Part shown: piece by piece, positions 8,022-16,346 of the stretch
Numbering within the stretch: the first letter of the stretch is position 1
How the letters are laid out: each line of letters opens with the position of its first letter
Position numbers and translations under genes: made by a program
The notes under the pieces: generated by a model
Told to the model about the DNA's origin: nothing
Seen by the model: the letters and a program-made list of their open reading frames with translations, nothing else
Databases searched by the model: none
Source: Streptomyces sp. CB03234
GTDB lineage: Bacteria; Actinomycetota; Actinomycetes; Streptomycetales; Streptomycetaceae
Assembly: GCF_001905885.1 (NCBI RefSeq)
Contig: NZ_LIYH01000004.1
Location: forward strand, 682,001 to 746,000
Direction: 5' to 3'
Length of the DNA: 64,000 bases

Positions 8022-9590
8022 TCAGTCCACGGTGACCACCACCGAATGCCATCCGCTCGCCCCGTCGGGGATGGTGCGGGTGCGTTTCTCCGTCTGGGTC
8101 CGGCCGGTGCGGTCGGTGGCGCGGACGGTCAGGGTGTGGCTGCCGGGGGTGGCCTTCCAGGGAAAGGACCACTGTCGCCAGGTGTCGATCGTGGCCTCGG
8201 CGGCGAGGTCGGCCCGTTGCCAGGGGCCGTCGTCGACGCGTACCTCGACGCGGTCGATGCCCCGGTGCTGGGCCCATGCGACGCCGGCGACCATGACGGT
8301 CCCGGCGGCGGGACGGGCGAACGGCTTGGGCGTGTCGATGCGGGACTGGGTCTTGACGGGCGCCCTGCGGGCCCACTTCCGCTTGACCCAGTACGGGTCG
8401 TAGGCGTCGAACGTGGTGAGCTCGATGTCCTCGATCCACTTGCAGGCCGAGACGTACCCGTACAGGCCGGGCACCACCATGCGGACGGGGAAGCCGTGGT
8501 CGAAGGGCAGCGGCTCGCCGTTCATCCCGATGGCGAGCAGCGCGTCGCGCCCGTCCATCACATCCTCGACCGGGGTGCCGAGCGTCATGCCGTCGACGGA
8601 CCGGGCCACCAGCTGATCGGCCGGACCGCCCTTGGACGGCGGCCTCACACCGGCCTCGGCCAGCACGTCGGCCAGGCGTACGCCGACCCAGCGGGCATTG
8701 CCCACGTACGGGCCACCGACCTCGTTGGAGACGCAGGCGAGGGTGATGTCCCGCTCGACCAGCTCCCGGTCGAGCAGATCCTGGAAAGAGAGGGCGAGTG
8801 GCCTGTTCACGCCCCGGCCGTGGATGCGCAGCCGCCAGCGGGTGGCGTCCACCTTGGGCACGACCAAGGCGGTGTCGACACGGTAGAAGTCCTTGTTGGG
8901 GGTGACGAACCGGCTGACACCGGCAACGCGCAGCTGCGCGCCCCTGGGCACCGGCGCGGCGGACGAGTCCGGCCGGGGCAGGACCACGGCCGCCCGGGAC
9001 GCCACGGCGTCCCGCGCACGCGACGTCCCCAGCGCCCGGCCCAGAACTCCGGCGCCGGTGGACGCCACGGCGGCGGCGCTCGCGGCGATCAGGAAACCGC
9101 GCCGATCCCAGCCCTCCCCGGGCGCCGACGCCCGTGCGGGGGCGGTGAGCCGCCCGGTCAGCCAGTGCAGGAGCGCGGCCCCCGCGAGCGCCCCCGCCAG
9201 GGACGGCACCCCGTCGGCGAAGGAGTCGGAGTCCGGGCGGGTCGTGGCCGCGACGGCTCCCACCACGCCGAACAGCAGCACCGCGGACGCGCCCACCCGC
9301 CGGTGGCGCAGCGCCAGCAGGCCCAGCATGAGGGCGAGGGCCGCGAGGACGGCGACGATGCCCAGCTGCAGGACCAGCTTGTCGCTCTCGCCGAAGGTAC
9401 GGATCGCCCAGTCCTTGACCGGCGCGGGGGTACGGTCGATGGCGGCTCCGCCCACTGCCGCGACGGGCCCCGCCTCGGGGCGGACAGCGGCAGCGGCGAG
9501 CTCGGCCACCGCAAGCGCCGCGTACCCGGCGAGCAATCCACTCAGGGCGGCGAGCAGCCGACGGAACCAGAGGCTTTCAGAAGCGGTCAC
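8022..9590 (-). CDS. membrane-anchored molybdopterin-dependent oxidoreductase (sulfite oxidase family)
   Basis: A 522-residue protein with four N-terminal membrane helices (about 10-33, 75-95, 102-118, 130-147), then a twin-arginine-like DRRGFLIA (about 162-169) and a fifth hydrophobic stretch, followed by the sulfite-oxidase molybdopterin domain (about 230-420; the molybdenum-ligand cysteine is C286 in TLACVSNEVGG) and a Mo-co dimerisation domain (about 425-520). The catalytic domain is expected outside the cytoplasmic membrane. The substrate is unknown; sulfite or methionine sulfoxide chemistry are family possibilities. Its GTG start lacks a ribosome site and follows a SigK-like -10 by only six bases, suggesting a leaderless mRNA. 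Confidence 0.87.
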   Translation of the reverse strand: MTASESLWFRRLLAALSGLLAGYAALAVAELAAAAVRPEAGPVAAVGGAAIDRTPAPVKDWAIRTFGESDKLVLQLGIVAVLAALALMLGLLALRHRRVGASAVLLFGVVGAVAATTRPDSDSFADGVPSLAGALAGAALLHWLTGRLTAPARASAPGEGWDRRGFLIAASAAAVASTGAGVLGRALGTSRARDAVASRAAVVLPRPDSSAAPVPRGAQLRVAGVSRFVTPNKDFYRVDTALVVPKVDATRWRLRIHGRGVNRPLALSFQDLLDRELVERDITLACVSNEVGGPYVGNARWVGVRLADVLAEAGVRPPSKGGPADQLVARSVDGMTLGTPVEDVMDGRDALLAIGMNGEPLPFDHGFPVRMVVPGLYGYVSACKWIEDIELTTFDAYDPYWVKRKWARRAPVKTQSRIDTPKPFARPAAGTVMVAGVAWAQHRGIDRVEVRVDDGPWQRADLAAEATIDTWRQWSFPWKATPGSHTLTVRATDRTGRTQTEKRTRTIPDGASGWHSVVVTVD

Positions 9591-9596
9591 ACCCCC

Positions 9597-9624
9597 TCTT
9601 CGGAGCCGAACGGCATACAGATGG
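9597..9624 (-). promoter_or_regulatory. SigK-like promoter for the molybdoenzyme operon
   Basis: On the minus strand CCATCT (9624-9619), a 15-base spacer, then CCGAAGA (9603-9597): the same spacing as the two other SigK-like promoters. Transcription would begin at or next to the GTG codon at 9590. Confidence 0.5.
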
Positions 9625-9745
9625 GTCCCTCGGCCCGAAGGGCGGAGCGGTTACGGCTCAGACGGCCGGCGCCCGCGTGAAGCAGCCCCCGGCACCCGCC
9701 CGCGCCCCGAGGGGGCGGACACGGGGGCCGAGGCGCCGCTCCGGA

Positions 9746-9937
9746 TCACTTGCCGCGTTCGCCCTTCGGGCCGCGGCCCCGTTCCGTCTTGGGGCCCGCC
9801 GAGCGCAGCCCCTCGTCGTCCTGCAGGGACGCGTTGGCCTCCCGGTTCGCGTCCTGGTCGGACACGCCCCGGTTCTCCTCGTCCTTGCGGGTGCGGGCGC
9901 GTCGGACGTCGTACTTCTTGCTGCCTGGCTCGGGCAT
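9746..9937 (-). CDS. small hydrophilic protein of unknown function
   Basis: A 63-residue highly charged protein rich in Lys, Arg, Asp, Glu and Gly, with no hydrophobic segment and probably disordered. The segment VSDQDANREANASLQDD (about 26-42) is reminiscent of small Streptomyces hypothetical proteins. It is real rather than noise because a near-perfect Shine-Dalgarno, GGAGGTGATC, precedes the ATG at 9937. I do not recognise its function. It is transcribed away from the acyl-CoA dehydrogenase gene. Confidence 0.65.
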   Translation of the reverse strand: MPEPGSKKYDVRRARTRKDEENRGVSDQDANREANASLQDDEGLRSAGPKTERGRGPKGERGK

Positions 9938-10010
9938 CTGCGATCACCTCCGGCCCGGCCGGGTACCCACCCCGCCCCAGCGAGAACCCCTCGCGGGGCT
10001 TCCGAATTAC

Positions 10011-10024
10011 TGGAACGCGTTCTA
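10011..10024. promoter_or_regulatory. KstR-type TetR operator (14-bp palindrome)
   Basis: The palindrome TGGAACGCGTTCTA matches the KstR motif T-n2-AAC-n2-GTT-n2-A at every specified base. It lies 53 bases upstream of the acyl-CoA dehydrogenase start, where a repressor of steroid or fatty-acid catabolism could block transcription. Confidence 0.55.
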
Positions 10025-10077
10025 CTCTGTGCCGCGCCGCAGGGACTGGCCGCGACGCCGCGACGCCTGGAGGGGCC

Positions 10078-11256
10078 GTGCACCTCGAATACACACCGGA
10101 GCAGCACCGGCTGCGCGCCGAACTGCGCGCCTACTTCGCCGGACTCGTACCCGAAGGCGCCCACCCGGGCGACGCCGACCCGACCGCCCGCAAGCGGTTC
10201 TACCGCGCCACCATCCGCCGCCTGGGCGCCGACCGCTGGCTCGGCGTCGGGTGGCCGAAGGAGTACGGCGGGCGCGGGCTCAGCCCCATGGAGCAGTTCA
10301 TCTTCTTCGACGAGGCCGCCCAGGCCGGCGTACCGCTCCCGCTCATGGCGCTGAACACCGTCGGGCCCACGATCATGCGGTTCGGCACCGAGGAGCAGAA
10401 GGCGTACTTCCTGCCCCGCATCCTCTCCGGCGAGATCGACTTCGCCATCGGCTACAGCGAGCCCGACGCCGGCACCGACCTCGCCGCGCTGAAGACGAAA
10501 GCCGTCCGGGAGGGCGACGAGTACGTCGTCAACGGCCAGAAGATCTGGACCACCAACGGCGACACCGCCGACTGGGTGTGGCTCGCCGTCCGCACGGACC
10601 CGGACGCCCCGCCCCACAAGGGCATCACCATGCTCCTCGTCCCGACCTCCGACCCCGGCTACTCCTGCACCCTCATCAACACCCTGGCCGGCCACGACAC
10701 CACCGCGAGCTACTACGAGAACGTCCGCGTCCCCGTCTCCCACCGCATCGGCGAGGAGAACAAGGGCTGGCGGCTGATCACCAACCAGCTCAACCACGAG
10801 CGCGTCACGCTCGCCGCGCACGGCACCATGGCCATCCGGGCCCTGTACGACGTGCAGCGCTGGGCCGCCGGCACCAAGCTCGCCGACGGCCGCCGCGTCA
10901 TCGACCTCGGCTGGGTCAGGAAACGCCTCGCGCAGACGCACACCAGACTCGACGCGATGAAGCTGCTCAACTGGCGGATGGTCACCGCCCTCCAGCACGG
11001 CACCCTCACGCCCCAGGACGCCTCCGCCGTCAAGGTGTACGGCTCCGAGGCGCGCCGTGACGCCTACGCCTGGCTGATGGAGGTGGTCGGCTCGGCCGCC
11101 CCGCTGAAGGAGGGCTCGGCCGGCTCCGTCCTCCACGGCGAGCTGGAGCGCGGCTACCGCTCCGCCGTGATATTCACCTTCGGCGGCGGCAACAACGAGA
11201 TCCAGCGCGAGATCATCTCCTGGATCGGCCTGGGCATGCCCCGGGTACGGCGGTAG
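10078..11256 (+). CDS. acyl-CoA dehydrogenase family protein
   Basis: A 392-residue flavoprotein with the three acyl-CoA dehydrogenase domains: helical N-terminal (about 5-115), beta-barrel middle (about 120-215; IGYSEPDAGTDLAAL and KIWTTNGDTADW are the flavin/substrate signatures), and helical C-terminal (about 230-385). It oxidises an acyl-CoA to the 2,3-enoyl-CoA with FAD; the chain or steroid side-chain specificity is not evident. GTG at 10078 follows a CTGGAGG ribosome site. The upstream KstR-like palindrome suggests a link to sterol or fatty-acid catabolism. It is the last intact gene before the decayed left edge of the island. Confidence 0.88.
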   Translation: MHLEYTPEQHRLRAELRAYFAGLVPEGAHPGDADPTARKRFYRATIRRLGADRWLGVGWPKEYGGRGLSPMEQFIFFDEAAQAGVPLPLMALNTVGPTIMRFGTEEQKAYFLPRILSGEIDFAIGYSEPDAGTDLAALKTKAVREGDEYVVNGQKIWTTNGDTADWVWLAVRTDPDAPPHKGITMLLVPTSDPGYSCTLINTLAGHDTTASYYENVRVPVSHRIGEENKGWRLITNQLNHERVTLAAHGTMAIRALYDVQRWAAGTKLADGRRVIDLGWVRKRLAQTHTRLDAMKLLNWRMVTALQHGTLTPQDASAVKVYGSEARRDAYAWLMEVVGSAAPLKEGSAGSVLHGELERGYRSAVIFTFGGGNNEIQREIISWIGLGMPRVRR

Positions 11257-11280
11257 CGTCATGCGACTGCTGATTTTAGT

Positions 11281-11870
11281 TGTCACAAAGTCGTGGGCCC
11301 CGTCTACGGCAAGGCCGAAGCACAGCGACTCGCCGCCGAACGCGGCTGGACCGTCAAGCAGGACGGCACCCACTGGCGACGTGTCGTTCCTTCTCCCCGT
11401 CCGCAACGCGTCGTGGAAACCCGGCTGATACGGCTGCTGCTGGACTCGGGAGCGGTGGCCGTGTGCGCCGGCGGCGGTGGTGTACCGGTGATCCGTGACG
11501 CACAAGGGCAGCTGACCGGCGTCGAAGCCGTGGCGGACAAGGACCTCACCGCCGCCCTCCTGGCCGAGGCGCTCGACGCGGACGAACTCCTGCTGCTCAC
11601 GAACGTTCCCCACGTCTCACTCGGCTACGGCACCCCGACGCCGAGCCCATCGGACGGACCACGCCCGCAGCCCTGAGGGCCCAGCAGTTTCCGGCTCGAT
11701 CCATGGGACCCAAGGTCGACGCCGTATGCCGATTCGTCGAACTCACGGGCGGCATGGCGGCCATCGGCGCCCTCGAAGACGCCCAAGCCATCCTCGACGG
11801 CGCCGCTGGCACCGTCGTCACCCCCAGCGGCCGCGAGACGGTCCACGACGCACCCCAGGACCTGACATGA
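11281..11870 (+). pseudogene. arcC: carbamate kinase remnant (5'-truncated, frameshifted)
   Basis: Codons from about 11281 encode the middle of carbamate kinase (KVVGPVYGKAEAQRLAAERG, then the AVCAGGGGVPVI nucleotide-binding block and LLLLTNV), and after a one-base shift near 11635 the C-terminus (MGPKVDAVCRFVELTGG). About the first 40 percent of the gene is missing: the homology starts abruptly after an AT-rich scrap near 11270. Intact ArcC makes ATP from carbamoyl phosphate in the arginine deiminase pathway. Its end overlaps the transporter remnant start by ATGA, so the two were once an operon. Non-functional as it stands. Confidence 0.82.
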
Positions 11871-13333
11871 CCATCGACAGCGCACCCACATCGCCACAGC
11901 CGCCGGGGAAAGAACCGACTCCGAGACACCCGACGGTCCCCGACGGCGGCTTCGGTTCCCCTCAGCCTTCACCGTTCTGATCGCCGTCACCGTCGTGGTC
12001 TGGGCCCTGACCTTCGTGATCCCCGCCGACCGCTACGACATGAAGGACGGCAGCCCGGTCCCCGGCACCTACCATCCCGTGGAGTCATCCAGCGGCTTCT
12101 GGGATCGTCTCAAGGACCTGTTCCTCTCTCCGGTGAACGGCCTGTACGGCGTCACCGACGCCGAGACCGGCCTCACCACGCCCGGGGGACCGGCTCTTTC
12201 GCCGGGGCCGTGGGAGTGTTCCTCTTCATCCTGGCCGTGGGTGCGTTCATCACCGTGACGATGCGCACCGGCGCCCTCACCGCTGGGGTGGCACGGCTCG
12301 CGCAGCGCCTCCGTCACCACAGGACCCTGCTCCTTGTCGTTCTTCTGACGGTGTTCTCCCTCGGCGGGACCACCTATGGCATGGCCGAGGAGACTCTCGG
12401 CTTCTACGGGCTCATGATCCCGCTGATGCTCGGCCTGGGGTACGACCGCCTGGTCGCCGCGACGGTCATCATGGTGGGCGCCGGCATCGGCACCGGAGAG
12501 GGAATAATCCTGCGACTGTCGATGTGGGCCTGCCTGACCGCGCTGGCAGCCGTCCACGTCGTACGCTACGCCCGCCGTGTCGCCGAAGACCCCACGCGGT
12601 CCCTGACTCCGCTCACCGAGGACGACCGTCGTATCAAGAACGACGGCAAGGAAGCGGTGGAACTCACGCACCGCCAGCGCACCGTCCTGTGCCCCTTCGC
12701 GGTCACTTTCCTCTTCAAGATCTTCGCCGTGATCCCCTGGACCGACCTGCACATCACCTTCCTGCCCACACTCGGCTGGTACTTCCCCGAACTCGCCGCC
12801 CTGTTCGTCGTCGCGGCCGTCTTCGTCGGCCTGGTCGGTGGACTGGGGGAGAAGGGGACGGCGAACGCCATCACCGCCGGTGCCGGGGACTTCATCGGAG
12901 CGGCGATGATCGTCATGCTGGCCCGGGGAGTCACGGTGATCATGAACAACGCCAGTGTCACGGACACCATCCTCGACGCCCTGCAAAGTGCGGTGGCCGG
13001 CACGTCCTCCGGCGTGTTCGCCGTCCTGATGTTCCTGGTGAACCTTCCCTTGGCCTTCCTCGTACCTTCCTCGTCCGGTCACGCGACCCTTGCCATGCCC
13101 ATCCTCGCTCCCTTGGCCGACTTCGCCGGTGTGAGCCGCGCCTCGGTGGTGACCGCGTACCAGTCGGCTTCCGGATGGGTGAACCTCATTACGCCCACGT
13201 CGGCCGTCGTCATGGGTGGCCTGGCCCTTGCCAAGGTCCGCACCACCAGTATCTGCGCTTCATGGCCCCACTGATGGGCGCCCTGCTGGTGGCCGTCGCC
13301 GGGTTCCTGGTAGTCGGTGCGGCGATGCGCTGA
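11867..13333 (+). pseudogene. YfcC-family basic amino acid transporter remnant
   Basis: A multi-pass transporter broken at least four times: a frame change near 11940, another in a G-rich run near 12190, an in-frame loss of roughly 20-25 residues near 12500 (MVGAGIG joins directly to TGEGIIL, omitting the conserved re-entrant segment), and a final frame change near 13240 before YLRFMAPLMG. The longest intact piece is 12210-13274. YfcC proteins, next to arginine deiminase genes, are thought to exchange arginine and ornithine. Together with the carbamate kinase fragment this marks a lost arginine-fermentation operon. No longer functional. Confidence 0.82.
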
Positions 13334-13357
13334 GCCCGGCCGCGCGCGATGGCCGGC

Positions 13358-13377
13358 GGGCCGAGGTCACTCGGCCC
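13358..13377. terminator. short GC hairpin after the transporter remnant
   Basis: Eight-base perfect arms (13358-13365, 13370-13377) with a four-base loop, 24 bases beyond the last stop codon of the transporter frames; no U-tract. Confidence 0.4.
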
Positions 13378-13432
13378 TCCGGCCCATTGCTGTGTCGGGC
13401 GCGATCTCGGGGGCCTCATGGCGGTGCCCGCC

Positions 13433-13448
13433 GGGACCAACAGGCCCT
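13433..13448. promoter_or_regulatory. weak DosR/OsdR-box-like site
   Basis: GGGACC-AACA-GGCCCT matches 10 of 12 specified bases of the island palindrome AGGGCC-N4-GGCCCT. It lies 79 bases before the start of the small membrane protein at 13528, the same distance seen at stronger sites. Confidence 0.4.
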
Positions 13449-13527
13449 GCGGAGAGGCGCCGTTGACCAGCGACAGTGGACATCGGCGGGGCAGGGTGCC
13501 CATGAGCCGCTCAAGGAGGTGGGCCCC

Positions 13528-13722
13528 GTGCCCGGATTGCTTGCCATCGGAGCCGTCACGTCGATCGGCCTCGGTGCGATTCTCATGTTTGCCGTCGACT
13601 GGCAATGGGACGGAGCCGACAGGCCGCTTGTCGGTCTCATCATGATGGCCGTCGGGATACTCGCACTGGTCGCCGCAACGAGCATGAACGGCCATACTTC
13701 CCACTCCGGCAAGGCGCCGTGA
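13528..13722 (+). CDS. small two-helix membrane protein
   Basis: A 64-residue protein made of two hydrophobic helices (about 3-22 and 35-53) linked by a short WQWDGADRP turn and ending in a polar tail. A near-ideal AAGGAGG lies 8 bases before the GTG at 13528, which fixes the start; the longer in-frame extension upstream overlaps the transporter remnant and has no ribosome site. Small membrane proteins of this kind are frequent in actinobacterial dormancy clusters, but I do not recognise a family. The upstream weak OsdR-like box hints at co-regulation. Confidence 0.6.
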   Translation: MPGLLAIGAVTSIGLGAILMFAVDWQWDGADRPLVGLIMMAVGILALVAATSMNGHTSHSGKAP

Positions 13723-13863
13723 GCCCGACGACTGCGCACGGGGCCTGGGCGGCCCCGTGAACCGCTCGTGCCCTGACAGTTCATTGCCTTCACTGCGGAG
13801 CCCGGTTCCGGCCGGAGGGATTCCGAAGCCGGCTCCTCCGTCGGAGGTTTCCCGCGGGGTCGG

Positions 13864-13935
13864 CAACGCCTCAAACGCCTCCAATGCCCGTGTCGCCGAT
13901 GGCGCACGATGGCGTTTGAGGCGTTTGAGGCGTTG
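13864..13935. repeat. 18-bp perfect inverted repeat with internal direct repeats
   Basis: Arms 13864-13881 and 13918-13935 are exact reverse complements separated by 36 bases; the right arm contains the 9-mer GCGTTTGAG twice in tandem. It sits between the ends of two convergent genes, so it may be a bidirectional terminator, or an operator with repeated half-sites. Confidence 0.55.
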
Positions 13936-14008
13936 GGAAAGAAGGAGACGTGACCGTCACCGCGGCACGGCGATCATCCGGCCCACGTCGGTGGTGGCGA
14001 CCGTACGG

Positions 14009-14941
14009 TCACAGGTGTGGGACCACCGCCACCGGGGCCGCTGTGTGGTGCAGCACCGCGTGCGCGACCGGGCCGATGTGCGCGCCGATCGCCGCGCGGC
14101 GTATACGTCGCCCCACCACCAGCAGCGAGGCGTTCCTGGACGCTTCCACGAGATGGTCCGCGGCCCGGCCGACCACGCACTGCTCCGTGACCTCGACATC
14201 CGGGAACTTGCCGCGCCACGGCCGCAGTACGTCCGTGAGCGCGCTCGCCTCGCGCAATGACCTCGCGACACTGTGGCCGGGGTCGGCGGCCGCGGGGGCG
14301 TATCCGAGAGCGACCGGAGCGGTCCAGCCGTGGACCACCCGCAGCCGGGCCGACCTCGCAGCGGCGGCTTCGGAGGCGTACGCGATCAACTCGTCACACG
14401 GCCGGGAGAGGTCGAGGCCGAGCACCACATCGAGGTACGGGCCCTCACCGGTGACGTCGTCACCGGCCCCGAGGCGCAGGTCGTCCTCGGCCCGCTTGCC
14501 GGCCCGTACGACGACGACCGGGCGCTCGGCATGCGCGATGACGGGCAGGGACACCGAGCCGGCCAGGAAGCCACCGAGGACACCCAGCCCTCGCGATCCC
14601 AGGACCAGAACCTCTGCCTCCTCCGCCGCGGCGAGCAACACCTCGGCGGGACGCCCGAAGACCTGCTCGACGCCGACGTCCAGGCCGGGGTGGCCCTCCC
14701 GCAGCCGTGCGGCCACTTCGCGAGGGACGCGTTCCGCCCAGTGCTGGGTGATGGTCGTACCGCCGGGTGTGGTGTCCGTGCCCATGAACGGGGCATGGGC
14801 GAAGGCCGGCGACCAATCCTGCCAGGCGTGGAGGATGTTCAGCGGTAGGCCGCGGAGGCGGGCCTCCCGGGCGGCCCACTCCGCTGCGGCGAGCGACTCG
14901 GCCGAGCCGTCCACAGCTGCTCTGACGGTGCGTCGTGACAT
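14009..14941 (-). CDS. universal stress protein, tandem UspA domains
   Basis: A 310-residue protein with two UspA domains (about 1-150 and 160-310). The first keeps the ATP-binding signature G-x2-G-x9-G-S in GSRGLGVLGGFLAGS; the second is divergent (GRRIRRAAIGAHIG). The start ATG at 14941 has a GGAGA ribosome site. In Mycobacterium tuberculosis such tandem Usps are a hallmark of the DosR regulon and slow growth in hypoxia. A degenerate GGGAC-CG-GCCCC palindrome lies 92 bases upstream, where other island genes have their operator, but with a shorter spacer. It is transcribed away from the hibernation factor gene. Confidence 0.88.
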   Translation of the reverse strand: MSRRTVRAAVDGSAESLAAAEWAAREARLRGLPLNILHAWQDWSPAFAHAPFMGTDTTPGGTTITQHWAERVPREVAARLREGHPGLDVGVEQVFGRPAEVLLAAAEEAEVLVLGSRGLGVLGGFLAGSVSLPVIAHAERPVVVVRAGKRAEDDLRLGAGDDVTGEGPYLDVVLGLDLSRPCDELIAYASEAAAARSARLRVVHGWTAPVALGYAPAAADPGHSVARSLREASALTDVLRPWRGKFPDVEVTEQCVVGRAADHLVEASRNASLLVVGRRIRRAAIGAHIGPVAHAVLHHTAAPVAVVPHL

Positions 14942-15113
14942 GGATTTCTCCGAATGCCGGGTTAAGAACGTCTGCTTGGGTGAGCGGTGGCGGAGCAAGG
15001 GGCGGGACCGGCGGTCGCCGGGCGGCGGCGAAGGGACCGGCCCCAGCGGTGCTGTCCGAGCGGCCGGAAATTCCGTGGGCCGGAAGTGGCAGGTGTGGTC
15101 CCAGGGCGGCGTA

Positions 15114-15914
15114 CTACAGGGCCGGGGTGATCAGTCCGTAGTGGCCGTCGTAGCGGTGGTAGAGCACGCTGCCGCGGCCAGTACCGGTGTCGTTGAAGAA
15201 GACGAAGGGCAGGCCGGTCAGGTGAAGCCGTTGTACGGCCTCGTTCACACCGCTCGTGGGGACGGGAACCGTGCTGACGCTCAGCAGCCCCTCGATCTCA
15301 CGTTCGAGACCCAGGAGCCCGAGGGAAGCCGTACGATGCCGGCCGGTGCGGGGGTCCCGGTAGACGACGCTGTCGTATCCGGAGGCCAGGTCGGTGAAGA
15401 CCCAGAAGTCGTAGTCCATGGCTTCCAGGTCGATGAGGGCGTCCTCGGGGGGCTGCCGGGCCAGGCTGAACGACTTGTGCCGTACGATGCGGCGCTCTTC
15501 GGCCGGCATGTGATGACGGTGGGGGCGGTGCTCGGAACCCAGGCTGTCCGACCACGCCCGAACCTCGGTGCCACTGCTGCCGCGTGGGCCGTGTGTCCCG
15601 TACCGCCGTGCCCGGGCGAGCCGCGCCGTCAGGCGATCCTGCAGGAGGTCGACGGCCTCGAACATGGTGCTTCCGGCCACGTGGGCCCGTACCGGTCGGC
15701 CGTTGACATCCACCACAGCCTGAGCCGTAGCCGGTCGGACCGCCGAAGCGTTGACGGATTGCGTGAGCTTCACCTGGGCCGACAGCACCGGTTCGCGCAC
15801 ATGGCTGATCACCGCCAGCACCTTCCCCCGGGCATAGGCGTCGGCGCCGTTCGGCACCTGTCCTCGGTTCCGTACCTGGACGTCTACTTCACTGCTGGTC
15901 TTCAGACCGCTCAT
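15114..15914 (-). CDS. hpf: long-form ribosome hibernation promoting factor (HPF/RaiA, DATIN-like)
   Basis: A 266-residue protein with an N-terminal S30AE/RaiA-like domain (about 1-100) and a C-terminal region (about 135-266) containing two S30AE C-terminal-like blocks, including ALIDLEAMDYDFWVFTDLAS and LPFVFFNDTGTGRGSVLYHR. Long HPFs dimerise 70S ribosomes into 100S particles; the two-block C-terminus resembles the mycobacterial dormancy protein Rv0079. ATG at 15914 follows AAGGAGGAG. It is divergent from the phosphoketolase gene; a weak OsdR-like palindrome (GGGGAC-TTCC-GGACGT, 16024-16039) lies 110 bases upstream. Its role would be to store ribosomes during oxygen or energy limitation. 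Confidence 0.85.
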   Translation of the reverse strand: MSGLKTSSEVDVQVRNRGQVPNGADAYARGKVLAVISHVREPVLSAQVKLTQSVNASAVRPATAQAVVDVNGRPVRAHVAGSTMFEAVDLLQDRLTARLARARRYGTHGPRGSSGTEVRAWSDSLGSEHRPHRHHMPAEERRIVRHKSFSLARQPPEDALIDLEAMDYDFWVFTDLASGYDSVVYRDPRTGRHRTASLGLLGLEREIEGLLSVSTVPVPTSGVNEAVQRLHLTGLPFVFFNDTGTGRGSVLYHRYDGHYGLITPAL

Positions 15915-16346
15915 GGGAACTCCTCCTTGCTCGCTCCCAGCCTGTCTGCCGCCGGCCTGTCCCGGGCAGAGCCGACAGGGCCTGGGCGGAGGTCCCGTTC
16001 GTACCCGCATCACGCACCTGCGCGGGGACTTCCGGACGTCTGTGAAGACCGTTCGGCCCGCTGCCACCAGTGGTCCGCGTAAGTGAGAGAGGCCCCGGCT
16101 CGTTCGATCAACGGACGATGAGAGGCGCAGGGGTGGCCCATCCGGCCCTTCTTGTCGTCATGCGACCTGTGTCACGGTGCCTTGAGGCGGTACCCGCACG
16201 ACCATGGCGTGTGTGCGTCGGAGAGCCGATTGAGGGGGCCGCCCGGCTGCGGCGAGGCGTCTCCGGTACGACGGCGCCGGCCAAGCCCCGTGATGCCGCA
16301 AGGGCGGTCCGTCGGACGCCGCACCCACACACAAGACGGAGGAAGC
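15915..16346. promoter_or_regulatory. divergent promoter region of hpf and phosphoketolase
   Basis: A 432-base gene-free interval. It holds three imperfect copies of the island palindrome: 16024-16039 (8 of 12 positions), TGGCCC-ATCC-GGCCCT at 16134-16149 (10 of 12), and 16235-16250 (8 of 12, 97 bases before the phosphoketolase start). No other feature is apparent. Confidence 0.35.

Noticed and set aside
15031..15046. Possible box AGGGAC-CG-GCCCC upstream of the Usp at 14941
   Set aside because: The distance fits, but the spacer is two bases short; kept only as a comment on that gene.
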